NCBI RefSeq assembly: GCF_025499465.1
Contig: NZ_JAIMCA010000002.1
Location: 616,878-680,877 of the forward strand
Direction of reading: 5' to 3'
From: Allobosea sp. BH3
GTDB taxonomy: Bacteria; Pseudomonadota; Alphaproteobacteria; Rhizobiales; Beijerinckiaceae
DNA: 64,000 bases
Part shown: in pieces, positions 54,801 to 63,822 of the stretch
How the letters are laid out: every line of letters starts with the position of its first letter
Position numbering within the stretch: the first letter of the stretch is position 1
Notes under the pieces: model-generated
The model's database searches: none
What the model was told of the DNA's origin: nothing
The model's input: the letters and a program-made list of their open reading frames with translations, nothing else
Made by a program: the position numbers and the translations under genes

Positions 54801-55252
54801 CGACTCTGCGGCTCCTGATGCTCGGCGTCTGGGTCTGCGCCGTGACGCTGGTCTCCGGCCACTTCGCGCTGACCTGGCGCGCTGCGACGCCGCCGTCAAC
54901 CGAGACGCCGCTGCTCGAGGGCATCGACTACGAGGAGACCGAGATCCTGCATGTGCCGATCCTCGTCGACGGCCAGGTGCAGGGCTATGTCGCGGCGCAG
55001 TTCGTCTTCACGGCCGATGCCCGCGCGCTGCGCCAGATGACGGTGAAACCGCACCCTTATGTCCGCGACGAGGCGCTGCGCACGATCTATTCGAACACGA
55101 AGGTCGACTTCACCAAGCTGGAGCGCATCGACATCGACGGGCTGCTCAAGACCATCCGCACGAACGTCAACACCCGCTTCGGCGGCGAGTTCATCAAGGA
55201 CCTGATGGTCAAGGAGTTCAACTACGTCCGCAAGGAACAGCTGCGGAGCTGA
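54797..55252 (+). CDS. FliL-like membrane-anchored protein of unknown function
   Basis: This 151-residue protein has one N-terminal membrane segment (about residues 3-26). A soluble domain follows, with ILHVPILVDGQVQGYVAAQF, a central VRDEALRTIYSN, and an end reading LLKTIRTNVNTRFGGEFIKD then LMVKEFNYVRKEQL. This order (strands, RDxL helix, long helix, DLxVxxF-type final strand) resembles the FliL periplasmic domain. It overlaps the FlgN-like gene by four bases and ends the flgE-side run. Its role in the motor is unproven. Confidence 0.6.
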   Translation: MTTLRLLMLGVWVCAVTLVSGHFALTWRAATPPSTETPLLEGIDYEETEILHVPILVDGQVQGYVAAQFVFTADARALRQMTVKPHPYVRDEALRTIYSNTKVDFTKLERIDIDGLLKTIRTNVNTRFGGEFIKDLMVKEFNYVRKEQLRS

Positions 55253-55296
55253 GTGCGCCGCCGGCCGATCCGGCCTGGCACATCATGGACCGATGC

Positions 55297-55328
55297 AAAA
55301 AGGGGCTGCTTTCGGCAGCCCCTTTTTT
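55297..55328. terminator. Bidirectional terminator between the FliL-like gene and fliI
   Basis: The stem GGGGCTGC/GCAGCCCC has a 5-base loop, with A5 before it and T6 after it. It lies between two convergent flagellar runs, 45 bp after the FliL-like stop and about 40 bp after the fliI stop on the other strand. It is the clearest intrinsic terminator in the window. Confidence 0.92.
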
Positions 55329-55369
55329 GATTCCTGTCGGCGTAGCTCCGGAGTGCCGACGATCCCGGC

Positions 55370-56698
55370 CTAGCCCTGCTGCTGCAACGCGCTCGCCAGA
55401 TCCTGGAAGGCGTCGGCGCTGAGTGCGGCGGTCATGTCCTGGTGCAGCGCCTCGTAGATGCGCGGCACGAGCGCGATCGCCTTGTCGAGCTCGACATCGG
55501 CGCCGGGCTGGTAACCGCCCATGAGTCGCAAATCCCGCGTGTCCTCGAAGCGGGCGACGAGCCCCTTCATCCGCATGGCGAGGCCGCGCTGCTCCGGGGT
55601 CCAGACGTGGTGCGCGAGACGCGAGACCGAGGCGAGCACGTTGACGGCGGGATAGCGACCCTGGTCGGCGATGGCGCGGTCGAGCACCAAATGCCCGTCG
55701 AGCGTACCGCGGATCGAATCCGCGACGGGATCGTTGTGGTCGTCGCCATCGATCAGGACGGAGAAGATGCCGGTGATCGAGCCGGTGCCCTCAATGCCCG
55801 GGCCGGCGCGCTCCAGGAGCTTCGGCAACGTGCTGAAGACGCTGGGCGTATAGCCGCGCGCGACGGCAGGCTCGCCGGCCGCGAGCGCGACGTCCCGCGC
55901 CGCATGGGCGAGACGCGTCACCGAGTCGACGATCAGCAGGACGTCCTCGCCCTGGTCGCGGAAATACTCGGCCACCGCCATCGCGGTATTCGGGGCGAGG
56001 CGGCGCATCATCGCGCTTTCGTCGCTGGTCGAGACGACGGCGACCGCATTGGCGCGCATCTCGCCCAGCGTGTCGTCGAGGAATTCGCGCACTTCGCGGC
56101 CGCGCTCGCCGACCAGCCCGAGCACGATGGTGCTGAAGCCCGGCGCGCGCGCCAGCATCGCCAGCAGCGTCGACTTGCCGACGCCCGAACCGGCGAAGAT
56201 GCCGATGCGCTGTCCGGCGCAGAGCGGCGTGAACAGGTCGACGACCTTGACGCCGGTGCGCAGCGGGCGGCTGACACGGCCGCGGCGCATGGCTTCCGGT
56301 GGAGCGCCATCGGCGGGCATCTCGCGGTCACCGGGCATCAGCGGACCACCTTCGTCGATCGGATCTCCGAAGGCGTTGATGACGCGGCCCTTCCAGCTCT
56401 GGGCGGGGCGCAGCGTCATCGGCCCGGCGACGCTGGCGCGCGCGCCCAGGCCGACGCCGACCGTGGTGGAAAAGGGCTTGACCAGCACGCCGTCGCGGTC
56501 GATGCGGATCGCCTCGCCGAGCTCCTCGCGGCCATTGGTCGAAAGCGCGATGCGCTCGCCGAGACGCACGAAGCGCGACAGGCCGCCGACGCGGATCGCC
56601 GCCGGCGTCACCTCCGAAACGGAGCCGCTGACCGAGACGAGGTCATTCTCCTGCGGGCCGCCGGCCAGGGCCTGTTCGAGACGTTCAAGCGCGTTCAT
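55370..56698 (-). CDS. fliI: Flagellar export ATPase FliI
   Basis: This 442-residue F1-type ATPase has Walker A GIFAGSGVGKST, LGLVGERGREVREFLDD and Walker B DVLLIVDSVTRLAHAAR. TPSVFSTLPKLLERAGPG is also typical. It unfolds or releases export substrates at the flagellar base. It follows flgF with a 99-bp gap on the same strand. Confidence 0.97.
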   Translation of the reverse strand: MNALERLEQALAGGPQENDLVSVSGSVSEVTPAAIRVGGLSRFVRLGERIALSTNGREELGEAIRIDRDGVLVKPFSTTVGVGLGARASVAGPMTLRPAQSWKGRVINAFGDPIDEGGPLMPGDREMPADGAPPEAMRRGRVSRPLRTGVKVVDLFTPLCAGQRIGIFAGSGVGKSTLLAMLARAPGFSTIVLGLVGERGREVREFLDDTLGEMRANAVAVVSTSDESAMMRRLAPNTAMAVAEYFRDQGEDVLLIVDSVTRLAHAARDVALAAGEPAVARGYTPSVFSTLPKLLERAGPGIEGTGSITGIFSVLIDGDDHNDPVADSIRGTLDGHLVLDRAIADQGRYPAVNVLASVSRLAHHVWTPEQRGLAMRMKGLVARFEDTRDLRLMGGYQPGADVELDKAIALVPRIYEALHQDMTAALSADAFQDLASALQQQG

Positions 56699-56797
56699 CG
56701 CGATCCTCTAGCAGTGAGGGTCGACTTGCACCGAAGACGCGAAGCCGGATCGGGGCGCATGCTACGGCGGCAAGGCTTAAGGGCGGGTTGCCGCGCC

Positions 56798-57523
56798 TCA
56801 GCTCGTCTCGCCGAGGGTGCGGATCGCGCCTTCGACGGCTTTCTCGCCCTTCTCGATCGCGTTGGCCGCGCTTTCGAAGGTGCGGGTCACCATGATCAGC
56901 TTGCTCATCTCGCGGATCGGGTTGACGTTGGAGCCCTCGATATGGCCCTGACGCACGCCATTTGAGACGAAATCGAGGATAGGCGTCGGCGCGCGGTCCG
57001 GAATGACCCCCGAATTGTCGTAGCGCTGCAGCTTGGCTCCGGGGTCGACCGAGAACAGGCCGATGGCGCCGACCTGCTGGTTGCCCTGCCAGATCATGCC
57101 GTCACGGGCGATGACCGGCGGGCCGCCTTCGGGATCGAGCTGCATCGGCGCACCGCCTGCGTCGAGCACCGCATGGCCGGCGACCGAAAGAAGCTGGCCC
57201 TGGGCCGACATGGAGAAGCGCCCGTCGCGGGTAAAGACTCGGCCGGCCGGCGTGTTGAGGGAGAACCAGCCGTCGCCCTCGACGGCGACGTCGAGCGGAT
57301 TGCCCGTTTTCTCGATGCCGCCCTGGGTGCGGCTGATGAAGCTCTCGCCTTCCGTCGCGAAGTTCACGGCGTCCGTGCCCTTCTTCGACAGGAAGGTCGA
57401 GAACTTGATCTCCTCGGCTCGGTAGCCGGTGGTGTTCATGTTCGCCACGTTGCGGGCGAGCGTCTCCATGCGCCGCTCCAAAGCGAGCTGGGACGACAGG
57501 CCGACATAAATGGAAGGCTGCAT
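56798..57523 (-). CDS. flgF: Flagellar proximal rod protein FlgF
   Basis: This 241-residue rod protein has the N-terminal helix LSSQLALERRMETLARNVAN with MNTTGYRAEE. The conserved end is GHIEGSNVNPIREMSKLIMV then TRTFESAANAIEKGE. The ATG at 57523 is chosen; a TTG at 57529 overlapping the upstream stop is the alternative. It lies between a DUF1217 gene and fliI. Confidence 0.95.
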   Translation of the reverse strand: MQPSIYVGLSSQLALERRMETLARNVANMNTTGYRAEEIKFSTFLSKKGTDAVNFATEGESFISRTQGGIEKTGNPLDVAVEGDGWFSLNTPAGRVFTRDGRFSMSAQGQLLSVAGHAVLDAGGAPMQLDPEGGPPVIARDGMIWQGNQQVGAIGLFSVDPGAKLQRYDNSGVIPDRAPTPILDFVSNGVRQGHIEGSNVNPIREMSKLIMVTRTFESAANAIEKGEKAVEGAIRTLGETS

Positions 57524-57525
57524 GC

Positions 57526-58608
57526 TCAAAGGCCTCCGAGGCGGAGTTTCTGAAGACTGGCCATGATGTCCACGCCGACGCCGACCGGCGCGGACTGGAA
57601 CATCAAGAGAGTGGGGCTCGAACTCACGCCCGAGGTGGCGTCGGCCATGGCGGCGAAGCGGGTCAGGAATTTCTGAACCTTGGCCGGATCCTGGAAATCC
57701 TTGAAATCGAAACGGTCCGAGTAAATCTTCGCCTGCCTGTCGATATCCACCTGGCTCAGCGACTCCGGCAGGCCGAGCGCGGTCTGAAAGACCTTGAGCA
57801 GCGCCGGGTCGGCCATGACCTGATAGGCAGTCTTGATCCCGGACGCCTTGCGCTCGAAATACAGCGCGAGCCGGACGTTCTCGTTGCTGACGCCCTCCTC
57901 CTGCTCGAGCTGCTGGCGGGTGTATTTCTCGATCGTCGCCTCGGCCTGTTCTGCACGGGCGCCGGCGACGTAGCGATCGACCACCCCCTGCATCGCGGCC
58001 TTGTCGCTGGTCGCCTTGATGTTCTTGCCGGCGTAGTCGAAGGCCTTCAGGAATTCGCGGAAGTTCTTGTCGATCGCCGGATCGGCGAAGCGGAGAGGGG
58101 AAGCCTTGCCGAGGTGCAGCGCCGCGGTGATCGCCTCCTTCTCCTTGGGCGTGTCGGCGATCGACTCGAGCCCGAAGGCCTTGATCGCATAGTCGAACAT
58201 CCGTTCGCCGCTGGTATGGGTGAAGGCCGTGACTGTCTTCACCTGGGAGATGTTCTTCTGGAAATAGGTGGTTTCCGCCGACTCGCTCGAAAAGTCGAAG
58301 GCGGCAGCGAAATCCTTGTAGCGCTGGTCCGACATGCGGTTGGCGAAGGAGTTCGTATCCTTCACGCCCCCCGCCAGCACCTTCTTCATCAGCGCCTTGG
58401 CATAGGCCATGTCGCCCAATCCATAAGCCTCGACGGCATAACGGTAGAGCCTGTCGTCCTTCATGAAGTCATCGAGGTTCTTCACCTTGCCGATGTTCTT
58501 CTCGAAATAGGCGGTCTCGCTGGCCACCATGGGCCGCGCCGCCGTGCGCTCCAGCGACTTCGTCATGTTCCGCGTCACCATCTGGTAGGCGGTCATCGTC
58601 GAGATCAT
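57526..58608 (-). CDS. DUF1217 flagellar-cluster protein with three internal repeats
   Basis: This 360-residue soluble helical protein without a signal peptide belongs to DUF1217. Three related segments are visible: about residues 30-66 (ETAYFEKNIGKVKNLDDFMK), 111-148 (AETTYFQKNISQVKTVTAFT), and a more divergent copy beginning ALYFERKASGIKTAYQVMAD. Each is followed by a KAFGL/TALGL-type end. GGAGG lies five bases before the ATG. It always seems to sit in rhizobial flagellar clusters, here upstream of flgF and divergent from motA. Its function is unknown. Confidence 0.85.
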   Translation of the reverse strand: MISTMTAYQMVTRNMTKSLERTAARPMVASETAYFEKNIGKVKNLDDFMKDDRLYRYAVEAYGLGDMAYAKALMKKVLAGGVKDTNSFANRMSDQRYKDFAAAFDFSSESAETTYFQKNISQVKTVTAFTHTSGERMFDYAIKAFGLESIADTPKEKEAITAALHLGKASPLRFADPAIDKNFREFLKAFDYAGKNIKATSDKAAMQGVVDRYVAGARAEQAEATIEKYTRQQLEQEEGVSNENVRLALYFERKASGIKTAYQVMADPALLKVFQTALGLPESLSQVDIDRQAKIYSDRFDFKDFQDPAKVQKFLTRFAAMADATSGVSSSPTLLMFQSAPVGVGVDIMASLQKLRLGGL

Positions 58609-58801
58609 GGGAACCTCCATGCGGCTGCCAGGCCCGGCGCGACGCTCCCGAAATGGAGCCGCGATGCCTTCTGACTCGTCGCGCGCAGGCTCGCGCCCGA
58701 GGCTTGCGCGGACCTGACCTTCCGGCACCCCTCGTCGATTCAGCCTCACGCAAGCCATCGCCGCTATCGCTTGGAACAGGTTCGCGAAAAGGAGCGGCGC
58801 C

Positions 58802-59701
58802 TTGAGCGTAGTACTCGGATTATTGATAGCAGCCGTCTCGCTGCTGGGCGGCTTTGCCGCGATGGGCGGGCACCTCGCCGTCCTGTGGCAGCCTTGGGAG
58901 CTGGTGATCATCCTGGGCACGGCGGTCGGCACCTTCGTCATCGCCAACCCGATAAAGGTGATCGGCGATACCGGCGTCGCCCTGAAGGAAGCCTTCCTCA
59001 ACGCGACGCCGAAGCAGTCCCACTACTTCGAGCTGCTCGGCGTGCTCTATGCGCTGATGCGCGAGCTGCGGAACAAGGGGCGCGCCGAAGTCGAGCAGCA
59101 CATCGAGACGCCTTATGAGTCGACGCTGTTCGCGAATTTCCCGAGCGTCCTGGCCGATCGCGGGCTGACCACCTTCATCTGCGACTATTTCCGGCTGATC
59201 ATCGTCGGCAAGGCACAGGCACATGAGATCGACGCCCTCCTCGACGAGGAGATCTCGAGCCAGATCCAGGACGACATGAAGCCCTATTATGCGATGGGCA
59301 TGCTCGCCGAGGGCCTGCCGGCGCTCGGCATCGTCGCCGCCGTGCTTGGCGTCGTGAAGGCCATGGGCGCCATCGACCAGTCGCCGGCGCTCCTCGGCGG
59401 CTATATCGGCGCGGCGCTGGTCGGCACCTTCGCCGGCATCTTCTTCGCCTATGCGGTGTTCGGGCCCATCGCGCAGAAGATCAAGGTGACACGCGAGAAG
59501 CGCAACCGGGTCTACATCGTGGTGAAGCAGACGTTGCTCGCCTTCATCAACGGCGCCGCCCCGCAGGTCGCGCTCGAGTTCGGCCGCAAGGTGATCTCGG
59601 CCGCTGAAAGGCCGTCGATCGACGAGGTCGAGGACAAGGCGATCAGCGGCTCGAACCAGCGCCAGTCCGACAATGCCAGCGCCGTGAAGGAAGCTGCCTG
59701 A
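58802..59701 (+). CDS. motA: Flagellar stator protein MotA (TTG start)
   Basis: This 299-residue protein has four membrane segments and MotA landmarks GGFAAMGGHLAVLWQPWELV, TFVIANP and LPALGIVAAVLGVVKAMGAI. GALVGTF-type and PIAQK segments are also seen. The start codon is TTG at 58802, with AGGAG seven bases upstream; the first ATG would remove most of membrane segment 1. It conducts protons with MotB, which is not in the window. It is divergent from the DUF1217 gene and heads motA-fliM-DUF6468-fliN-fliG-flhB. Confidence 0.95.
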   Translation: MSVVLGLLIAAVSLLGGFAAMGGHLAVLWQPWELVIILGTAVGTFVIANPIKVIGDTGVALKEAFLNATPKQSHYFELLGVLYALMRELRNKGRAEVEQHIETPYESTLFANFPSVLADRGLTTFICDYFRLIIVGKAQAHEIDALLDEEISSQIQDDMKPYYAMGMLAEGLPALGIVAAVLGVVKAMGAIDQSPALLGGYIGAALVGTFAGIFFAYAVFGPIAQKIKVTREKRNRVYIVVKQTLLAFINGAAPQVALEFGRKVISAAERPSIDEVEDKAISGSNQRQSDNASAVKEAA

Positions 59702-59702
59702 T

Positions 59703-60650
59703 ATGACCGCCGCTGCTCAAGCAATCCGCGAGGACAAGCTCCTCGACTCGACGGGCATCTCGATCGATCGCCTGCCGATGCTGCGGATGGTGTTCGACCG
59801 CCTCGCCACCGGCTGCGCCGACGCCGCCCGCCAAATGTCGACCTCGCCGACCTATTTCTCCGTCGGCGGCGTCCAGAGCCAGCGCATCGGCGACGCGCTC
59901 GACGCTTATGGCGACAACACGCTGGCCGGCATCTTCCATGCGCCCGAATGGGACGCTCGCATCCTGATCGGCGTCGATCGCGACTTCGTCTTCACGATGA
60001 GCGAGATGCTGTTCGGAGCCGACGGCAGCGAGCCGGCGTTCAAGCACGAGCCCTCCTTTCCCGAGGACGAGCGGCCCTACACGAACATCGAGATCCAGGT
60101 CGCCCAGGCGATGTGCGAGCTGGCCGCCAAGAACCTGCAGAGCGCCTTCGCCCCGGTCTGCGACGTGACCTTCACGTTCGAGCGGATGGAGACGCGGATG
60201 TATTTCGCGACCATCGGCAGCCGCAACAACCTCGCCGTCAAGGCTCACATGCTGGTCCAGGGCCTCGATAGCTCCGGGCAGATGTTCATCGTGATCCCGC
60301 AGACGGCTCTGAACCCGATCCGCCAGAATCTCGCCCGGGTGCTCTCGGGCAATACCTCGGCCCGCGACCCGCGCTGGTCCAAGCAGATCAAGACCGAGGT
60401 GCACAAGACCGAGGTCAAGCTGCGCGCGATCCTCGAGGAGCGGCCGATGACGCTGGGCGACATCTGCAACCTGAAGATCGGGCAGGTGATCGAGCTGCAG
60501 GCCTCGCCGCGCTCGCAGGTCCAGCTCCAGTGCAACGACGAAACCGTCTTCTGGTGCCAGCTCGGCCAGCGCGACGGCTCCTATGTCCTGCGTGTGCAGG
60601 ACAGTGCCAGCCATGAACAGGAGTTCTTCGATGACCTACTATCTCGGTGA
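59703..60650 (+). CDS. fliM: Flagellar switch protein FliM
   Basis: This 315-residue switch protein has a divergent N-terminus, a CheC-like middle domain (FHAPEWDARILIGVDRDFVF, TNIEIQVAQAMCELAAKNLQ). The C-terminal SpoA domain (about 235-305) starts near TEVKLRAILEERPMTLGDIC. It is part of the C ring that sets rotation direction or speed. It starts one base after the motA stop. Confidence 0.94.
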   Translation: MTAAAQAIREDKLLDSTGISIDRLPMLRMVFDRLATGCADAARQMSTSPTYFSVGGVQSQRIGDALDAYGDNTLAGIFHAPEWDARILIGVDRDFVFTMSEMLFGADGSEPAFKHEPSFPEDERPYTNIEIQVAQAMCELAAKNLQSAFAPVCDVTFTFERMETRMYFATIGSRNNLAVKAHMLVQGLDSSGQMFIVIPQTALNPIRQNLARVLSGNTSARDPRWSKQIKTEVHKTEVKLRAILEERPMTLGDICNLKIGQVIELQASPRSQVQLQCNDETVFWCQLGQRDGSYVLRVQDSASHEQEFFDDLLSR

Positions 60651-60945
60651 AGCCGTCCTCTTCGTCGCGCTGGTGCTGACGACCCTTCAGGCTCTGCGCA
60701 TGCGCCGCGAATTGCGGCAGGTGCGGGCCTACCAGACGGAATACCACGCAGCGCTGGGCAAGACGGAAGCCGCCCTCGGCGCAATCCAGCAGACGATCCG
60801 CGAGCTCCAGACCAACGGGCGCGAAGTGATCGAAGAGCTCGGCCAGCGCATCGATGCTGGCAAACGCCTGGTCGACGAGATCAAGGCGAGCCGTCCCGCC
60901 GCAGACGCCGCGCAGGCCCAGAGCCGCCGGCGCCGGGCCGCCTGA
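60631..60945 (+). CDS. DUF6468 protein between fliM and fliN
   Basis: This 104-residue protein has one N-terminal membrane segment (about residues 3-22). A charged coiled-coil region follows (about 23-85, HAALGKTEAALGAIQQTIRE), with the conserved DAGKRLVDEIKASRP-like end. The start at 60631 has AGGAG upstream and overlaps fliM by 20 bases. Small anchored coiled-coil proteins of this type occupy this place in rhizobial clusters. The function is unknown. Confidence 0.82.
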   Translation: MTYYLGEAVLFVALVLTTLQALRMRRELRQVRAYQTEYHAALGKTEAALGAIQQTIRELQTNGREVIEELGQRIDAGKRLVDEIKASRPAADAAQAQSRRRRAA

Positions 60946-60982
60946 ACGCCCCAAGCGATAAAATCCTTTGCAGGAGAGCCTG

Positions 60983-61363
60983 ATGACGAATTCGTCCAAG
61001 ACCATGCAGCCTTCCGATCTGGCCGTTGAGGAAGTCTCCTCCCCCCTCGAGGCCGGGATCACCGCCGCTGCAGCCGCCGAAGCCTCCGCCACCGGCGAGC
61101 CGCTCAATCTCGACGCCGTGATGCGCATCCCGGTCACGATCCAGGTCGTTCTCGGCAGCGCCAGCATGCAGGTCGCCAACCTGATGAAGCTGCGTCGCGG
61201 CGCCGTCGTGCCGCTTGACCACCGTGTCGGCGAGCCGGTCGACGTCGTGGTCAACGGCCGCGTCGTGGCGCGCGGAGAGGTCGTGGTCGTCGAGGACGAC
61301 AACAGCCGCTTCGGCGTGTCCCTGACCGAGATCGTCGGCGTCCAGAGCAAGTTCGAGGACTGA
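60983..61363 (+). CDS. fliN: Flagellar switch protein FliN
   Basis: This 126-residue protein has an alanine-rich N-terminus and a SpoA domain at about residues 45-122 (AVMRIPVTIQVVLGSASMQV, VDVVVNGRVVARGEVVVVED). It is a C-ring component that also binds FliH/export ATPase. The ATG at 60983 has AGGAG seven bases upstream; a TTG at 60968 is not preferred. Confidence 0.95.
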   Translation: MTNSSKTMQPSDLAVEEVSSPLEAGITAAAAAEASATGEPLNLDAVMRIPVTIQVVLGSASMQVANLMKLRRGAVVPLDHRVGEPVDVVVNGRVVARGEVVVVEDDNSRFGVSLTEIVGVQSKFED

Positions 61364-61364
61364 C

Positions 61365-62429
61365 ATGGATCCGATGACGGCACTCGCGAAGGAGATGAAG
61401 GCGCCCGCCACGGCCGCCTCCCTCGCCGCGTCTCAGCAGATGGGAGGCATCGACAAGGCTGCCGCCCTGATGCTGGCCATGGGCAAGCCGATGGCCAGCC
61501 GCATGCTCAAGCATTTCGAGAGCGGCGAGATCCGCGTGCTGATGCGCCGCGCCGCCGAGCTCGGCCGGGTTCCGCCCGAGTCGCTGACGGCGCTGGTCAA
61601 CGAATTCAGCCAGCAGTTCGCCCATGGGGCCAACCTGGTCGGCACGCCGCGCGAAGTGCAGAAGCTGCTCGCCGGCGTCCTCTCGAACGACGAGATCAGC
61701 GAGATCATCGGCGAGGCGGAGGAATCCGTCACCAGCTCGATCTGGGACCGCTGCTCGATGATGCCGGAGAGCGTGATGGCGAACTATCTCGCCAAGGAGC
61801 ATCCGCAGACCGCCGCCTATATCCTGTCGAAGCTGAAGCCGGCCTCCTCCTCCCGCGTCATGGCGCAGATGCCGGCCGAGCAGCGCCACGCGCTCATGCG
61901 CCGGATGCTGAACCTGAAGCCAGTGGCGGAGAAGGCGGGCACGCTCGTCGAGAAGGTGCTCTACGAAGGCTTCACCCAGAACTTCGCCCGCAACAAGGGC
62001 GCCGACACTCATGCCCGCATGGCCGACATCCTCAACAAGATGGACGTGCGCGACATGGAGGCGGCCCTCAACAGCCTGCAGGAAGAGCGGCCGGAGACGG
62101 CGGAGATGCTGAAGGGCCTGCTCTTCACCTTCGACGACATCGTCAAGCTCTCGGCCCGCGACCGGATGGCGATCTTCGACCAGGTGCCGTCCGACAGGCT
62201 CGTGCTGGCACTGAAGGGCACCGAGGTGCAGTTCCGCGAGCAGATCCTGTCCTCGCTGGCCGCCCGTGCGCGCCGCATCGTCCAGCAGGAGCTGGACGGC
62301 GGCGAGCCGGCCCTGCAGCGCGACGTCGTCGAGGCCCGCCGCGCGATCACCGACATCGCGCTCGACATGGCGAGCCGCGGCGAGGTCGAGCTCAATCCGC
62401 AGCGCGACGAAGGCGCCTACTTCCAGTGA
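61365..62429 (+). CDS. fliG: Flagellar motor switch protein FliG
   Basis: This 354-residue rotor protein has the conserved EHPQT motif (LAKEHPQTAAYILSKL). The C-terminal charged domain (LLFTFDDIVKLSARDRMAIF) includes the torque-generating helix with K/R and D/E residues. It starts one base after fliN and ends 11 bp before flhB. Confidence 0.95.
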   Translation: MDPMTALAKEMKAPATAASLAASQQMGGIDKAAALMLAMGKPMASRMLKHFESGEIRVLMRRAAELGRVPPESLTALVNEFSQQFAHGANLVGTPREVQKLLAGVLSNDEISEIIGEAEESVTSSIWDRCSMMPESVMANYLAKEHPQTAAYILSKLKPASSSRVMAQMPAEQRHALMRRMLNLKPVAEKAGTLVEKVLYEGFTQNFARNKGADTHARMADILNKMDVRDMEAALNSLQEERPETAEMLKGLLFTFDDIVKLSARDRMAIFDQVPSDRLVLALKGTEVQFREQILSSLAARARRIVQQELDGGEPALQRDVVEARRAITDIALDMASRGEVELNPQRDEGAYFQ

Positions 62430-62440
62430 GGCCGTGACGC

Positions 62441-63505
62441 GTGTCCGATCAGGATCAGGAAAGCAAAACAGAAGAACCGTCCGAAAAGAAGATTCGGGAC
62501 GCCGTGGAGAAGGGCAACACGCCCTCCTCCAAGGAAGCCCCGATCTTCGCCAGCATCGCGGCTGCCCTGATCGCCGGGGTGTTCCTGGTGCGCGGCGGGG
62601 CGGGCGACATGGCCCGGCTTCTGGGGAGCTTTCTGGGAGATCCCTCGGATTTCGACATCTCGACCAGCGCCAATGTGACGACGCTGCTCTTGCACACCTT
62701 GATGCGGATCGGCGTCTTCCTCGGCCCGGTTCTGCTGCTCTTCATGGTGTTCGGCCTCGGCGCCTCCTTCCTGCAGCATCCGCCCCAGCTCGCGCTCGAG
62801 CGGATCACGCCGCAGTGGTCGCGCCTCTCGCCTGCGAAGGGCCTCAAGCGGATCTTCGGAGTCGAGGGCCTCGTACAATTCGGCAAATCGCTGGGCAAAC
62901 TCGCCGCCATCGCGGGGGCGGTCTGGCTGATCCTCAAATCGGACAAGGACACGGTGGTCACAGCGATGCTGCAGGATCCGAGCACCATACCCGAGCTGAT
63001 CCTCTCCATTGCGCTGCGGCTGCTTTCTGCGGCCTGCGTCGCGACGATCGTGATCGTCGCCGCCGACCTCGTCTGGACGCAGAAGTCCTGGCGCCGGTCG
63101 CTGCGGATGACGAAGCAGGAGCTCAAGGAGGAGCACAAGCAGGCCGAGGGCGACCCGATCCTCAAGTCGCGCCGGCTGTCGCTGGCCCGCGACCGGGCCC
63201 GCAGCCGGATGATGGCCGCGGTGCCGCGCGCCACGATGGTCGTCGCCAACCCGACGCACTTCGCCGTCGCGCTGCGCTATGTGCAGGAGGAAGGCGGCGC
63301 GCCGATCGTGCTGGCCAAGGGCACAGACCTGATCGCGCTGAAGATCCGCGAGATCGCCGAGGCCAACGACATCCCGGTGATCGAGGATCGCCAGCTCGCC
63401 CGCTCGCTGCACGCCAGCGTGCAGATCGACCAGATGATCCCGCCGGAATTCTACAAGGTCGTGGCCGAGCTGCTCTGCATGGTCTACGCCCGCAAGGCGG
63501 CGTGA
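62441..63505 (+). CDS. flhB: Flagellar export switch protein FlhB (GTG start)
   Basis: This 354-residue protein starts with the conserved acidic/basic end SKTEEPSEKKIRDAVEKGNT, then four membrane segments. The cytoplasmic domain has the self-cleavage site NPTH at residues 270-273 (VVANPTHFAVAL). FlhB switches export from rod/hook to filament proteins. A GTG at 62441 gives the correct start; no ATG is near. Confidence 0.96.
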   Translation: MSDQDQESKTEEPSEKKIRDAVEKGNTPSSKEAPIFASIAAALIAGVFLVRGGAGDMARLLGSFLGDPSDFDISTSANVTTLLLHTLMRIGVFLGPVLLLFMVFGLGASFLQHPPQLALERITPQWSRLSPAKGLKRIFGVEGLVQFGKSLGKLAAIAGAVWLILKSDKDTVVTAMLQDPSTIPELILSIALRLLSAACVATIVIVAADLVWTQKSWRRSLRMTKQELKEEHKQAEGDPILKSRRLSLARDRARSRMMAAVPRATMVVANPTHFAVALRYVQEEGGAPIVLAKGTDLIALKIREIAEANDIPVIEDRQLARSLHASVQIDQMIPPEFYKVVAELLCMVYARKAA

Positions 63506-63822
63506 CGGTTCGGACCGATCGGCTCCAGGACCTCCAAGGGGCGCGCCAGCGCCCCTTCCACACGACCAAGGCGCGAAACGCGCCGGTCAGGATGGTGCCC
63601 GAACGGGCCGGACAGCCAAAAAGTTAAGAAAAGCGGCAGACCCGGAGAATGCCGCGACCGATGGTAAGCCTCGCGTAAGATTCGAGGCGGTACTCCTCGC
63701 GTCATGGCGGAGCGACCGGACGGGTTTTCGTCCCCCGCGTCGTAGGCATGATGCCGGTCCGCCATCCCGGTTTTAATCCGGAATGTTCCCGACAATCCCT
63801 TTTCAGGAATGAGGAACATACT
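63506..63822. other. Intergenic region between flhB and flagellin
   Basis: This 317-bp region holds a hairpin near its start (63536-63557), an inverted repeat GCGGCA/TGCCGC (63633-63655), and the leader of the flagellin gene. The flagellin promoter and the FlbT target in the leader should lie here. No clear sigma-28 consensus could be assigned. Confidence 0.5.
63536..63557 (+). terminator. Hairpin after flhB
   Basis: AAGGGGCGC and GCGCCCCTT (9 pairs) enclose a 4-base loop, 31 bp after the flhB stop. No T-run follows. It is a likely end of the motA-flhB transcript. Confidence 0.5.
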
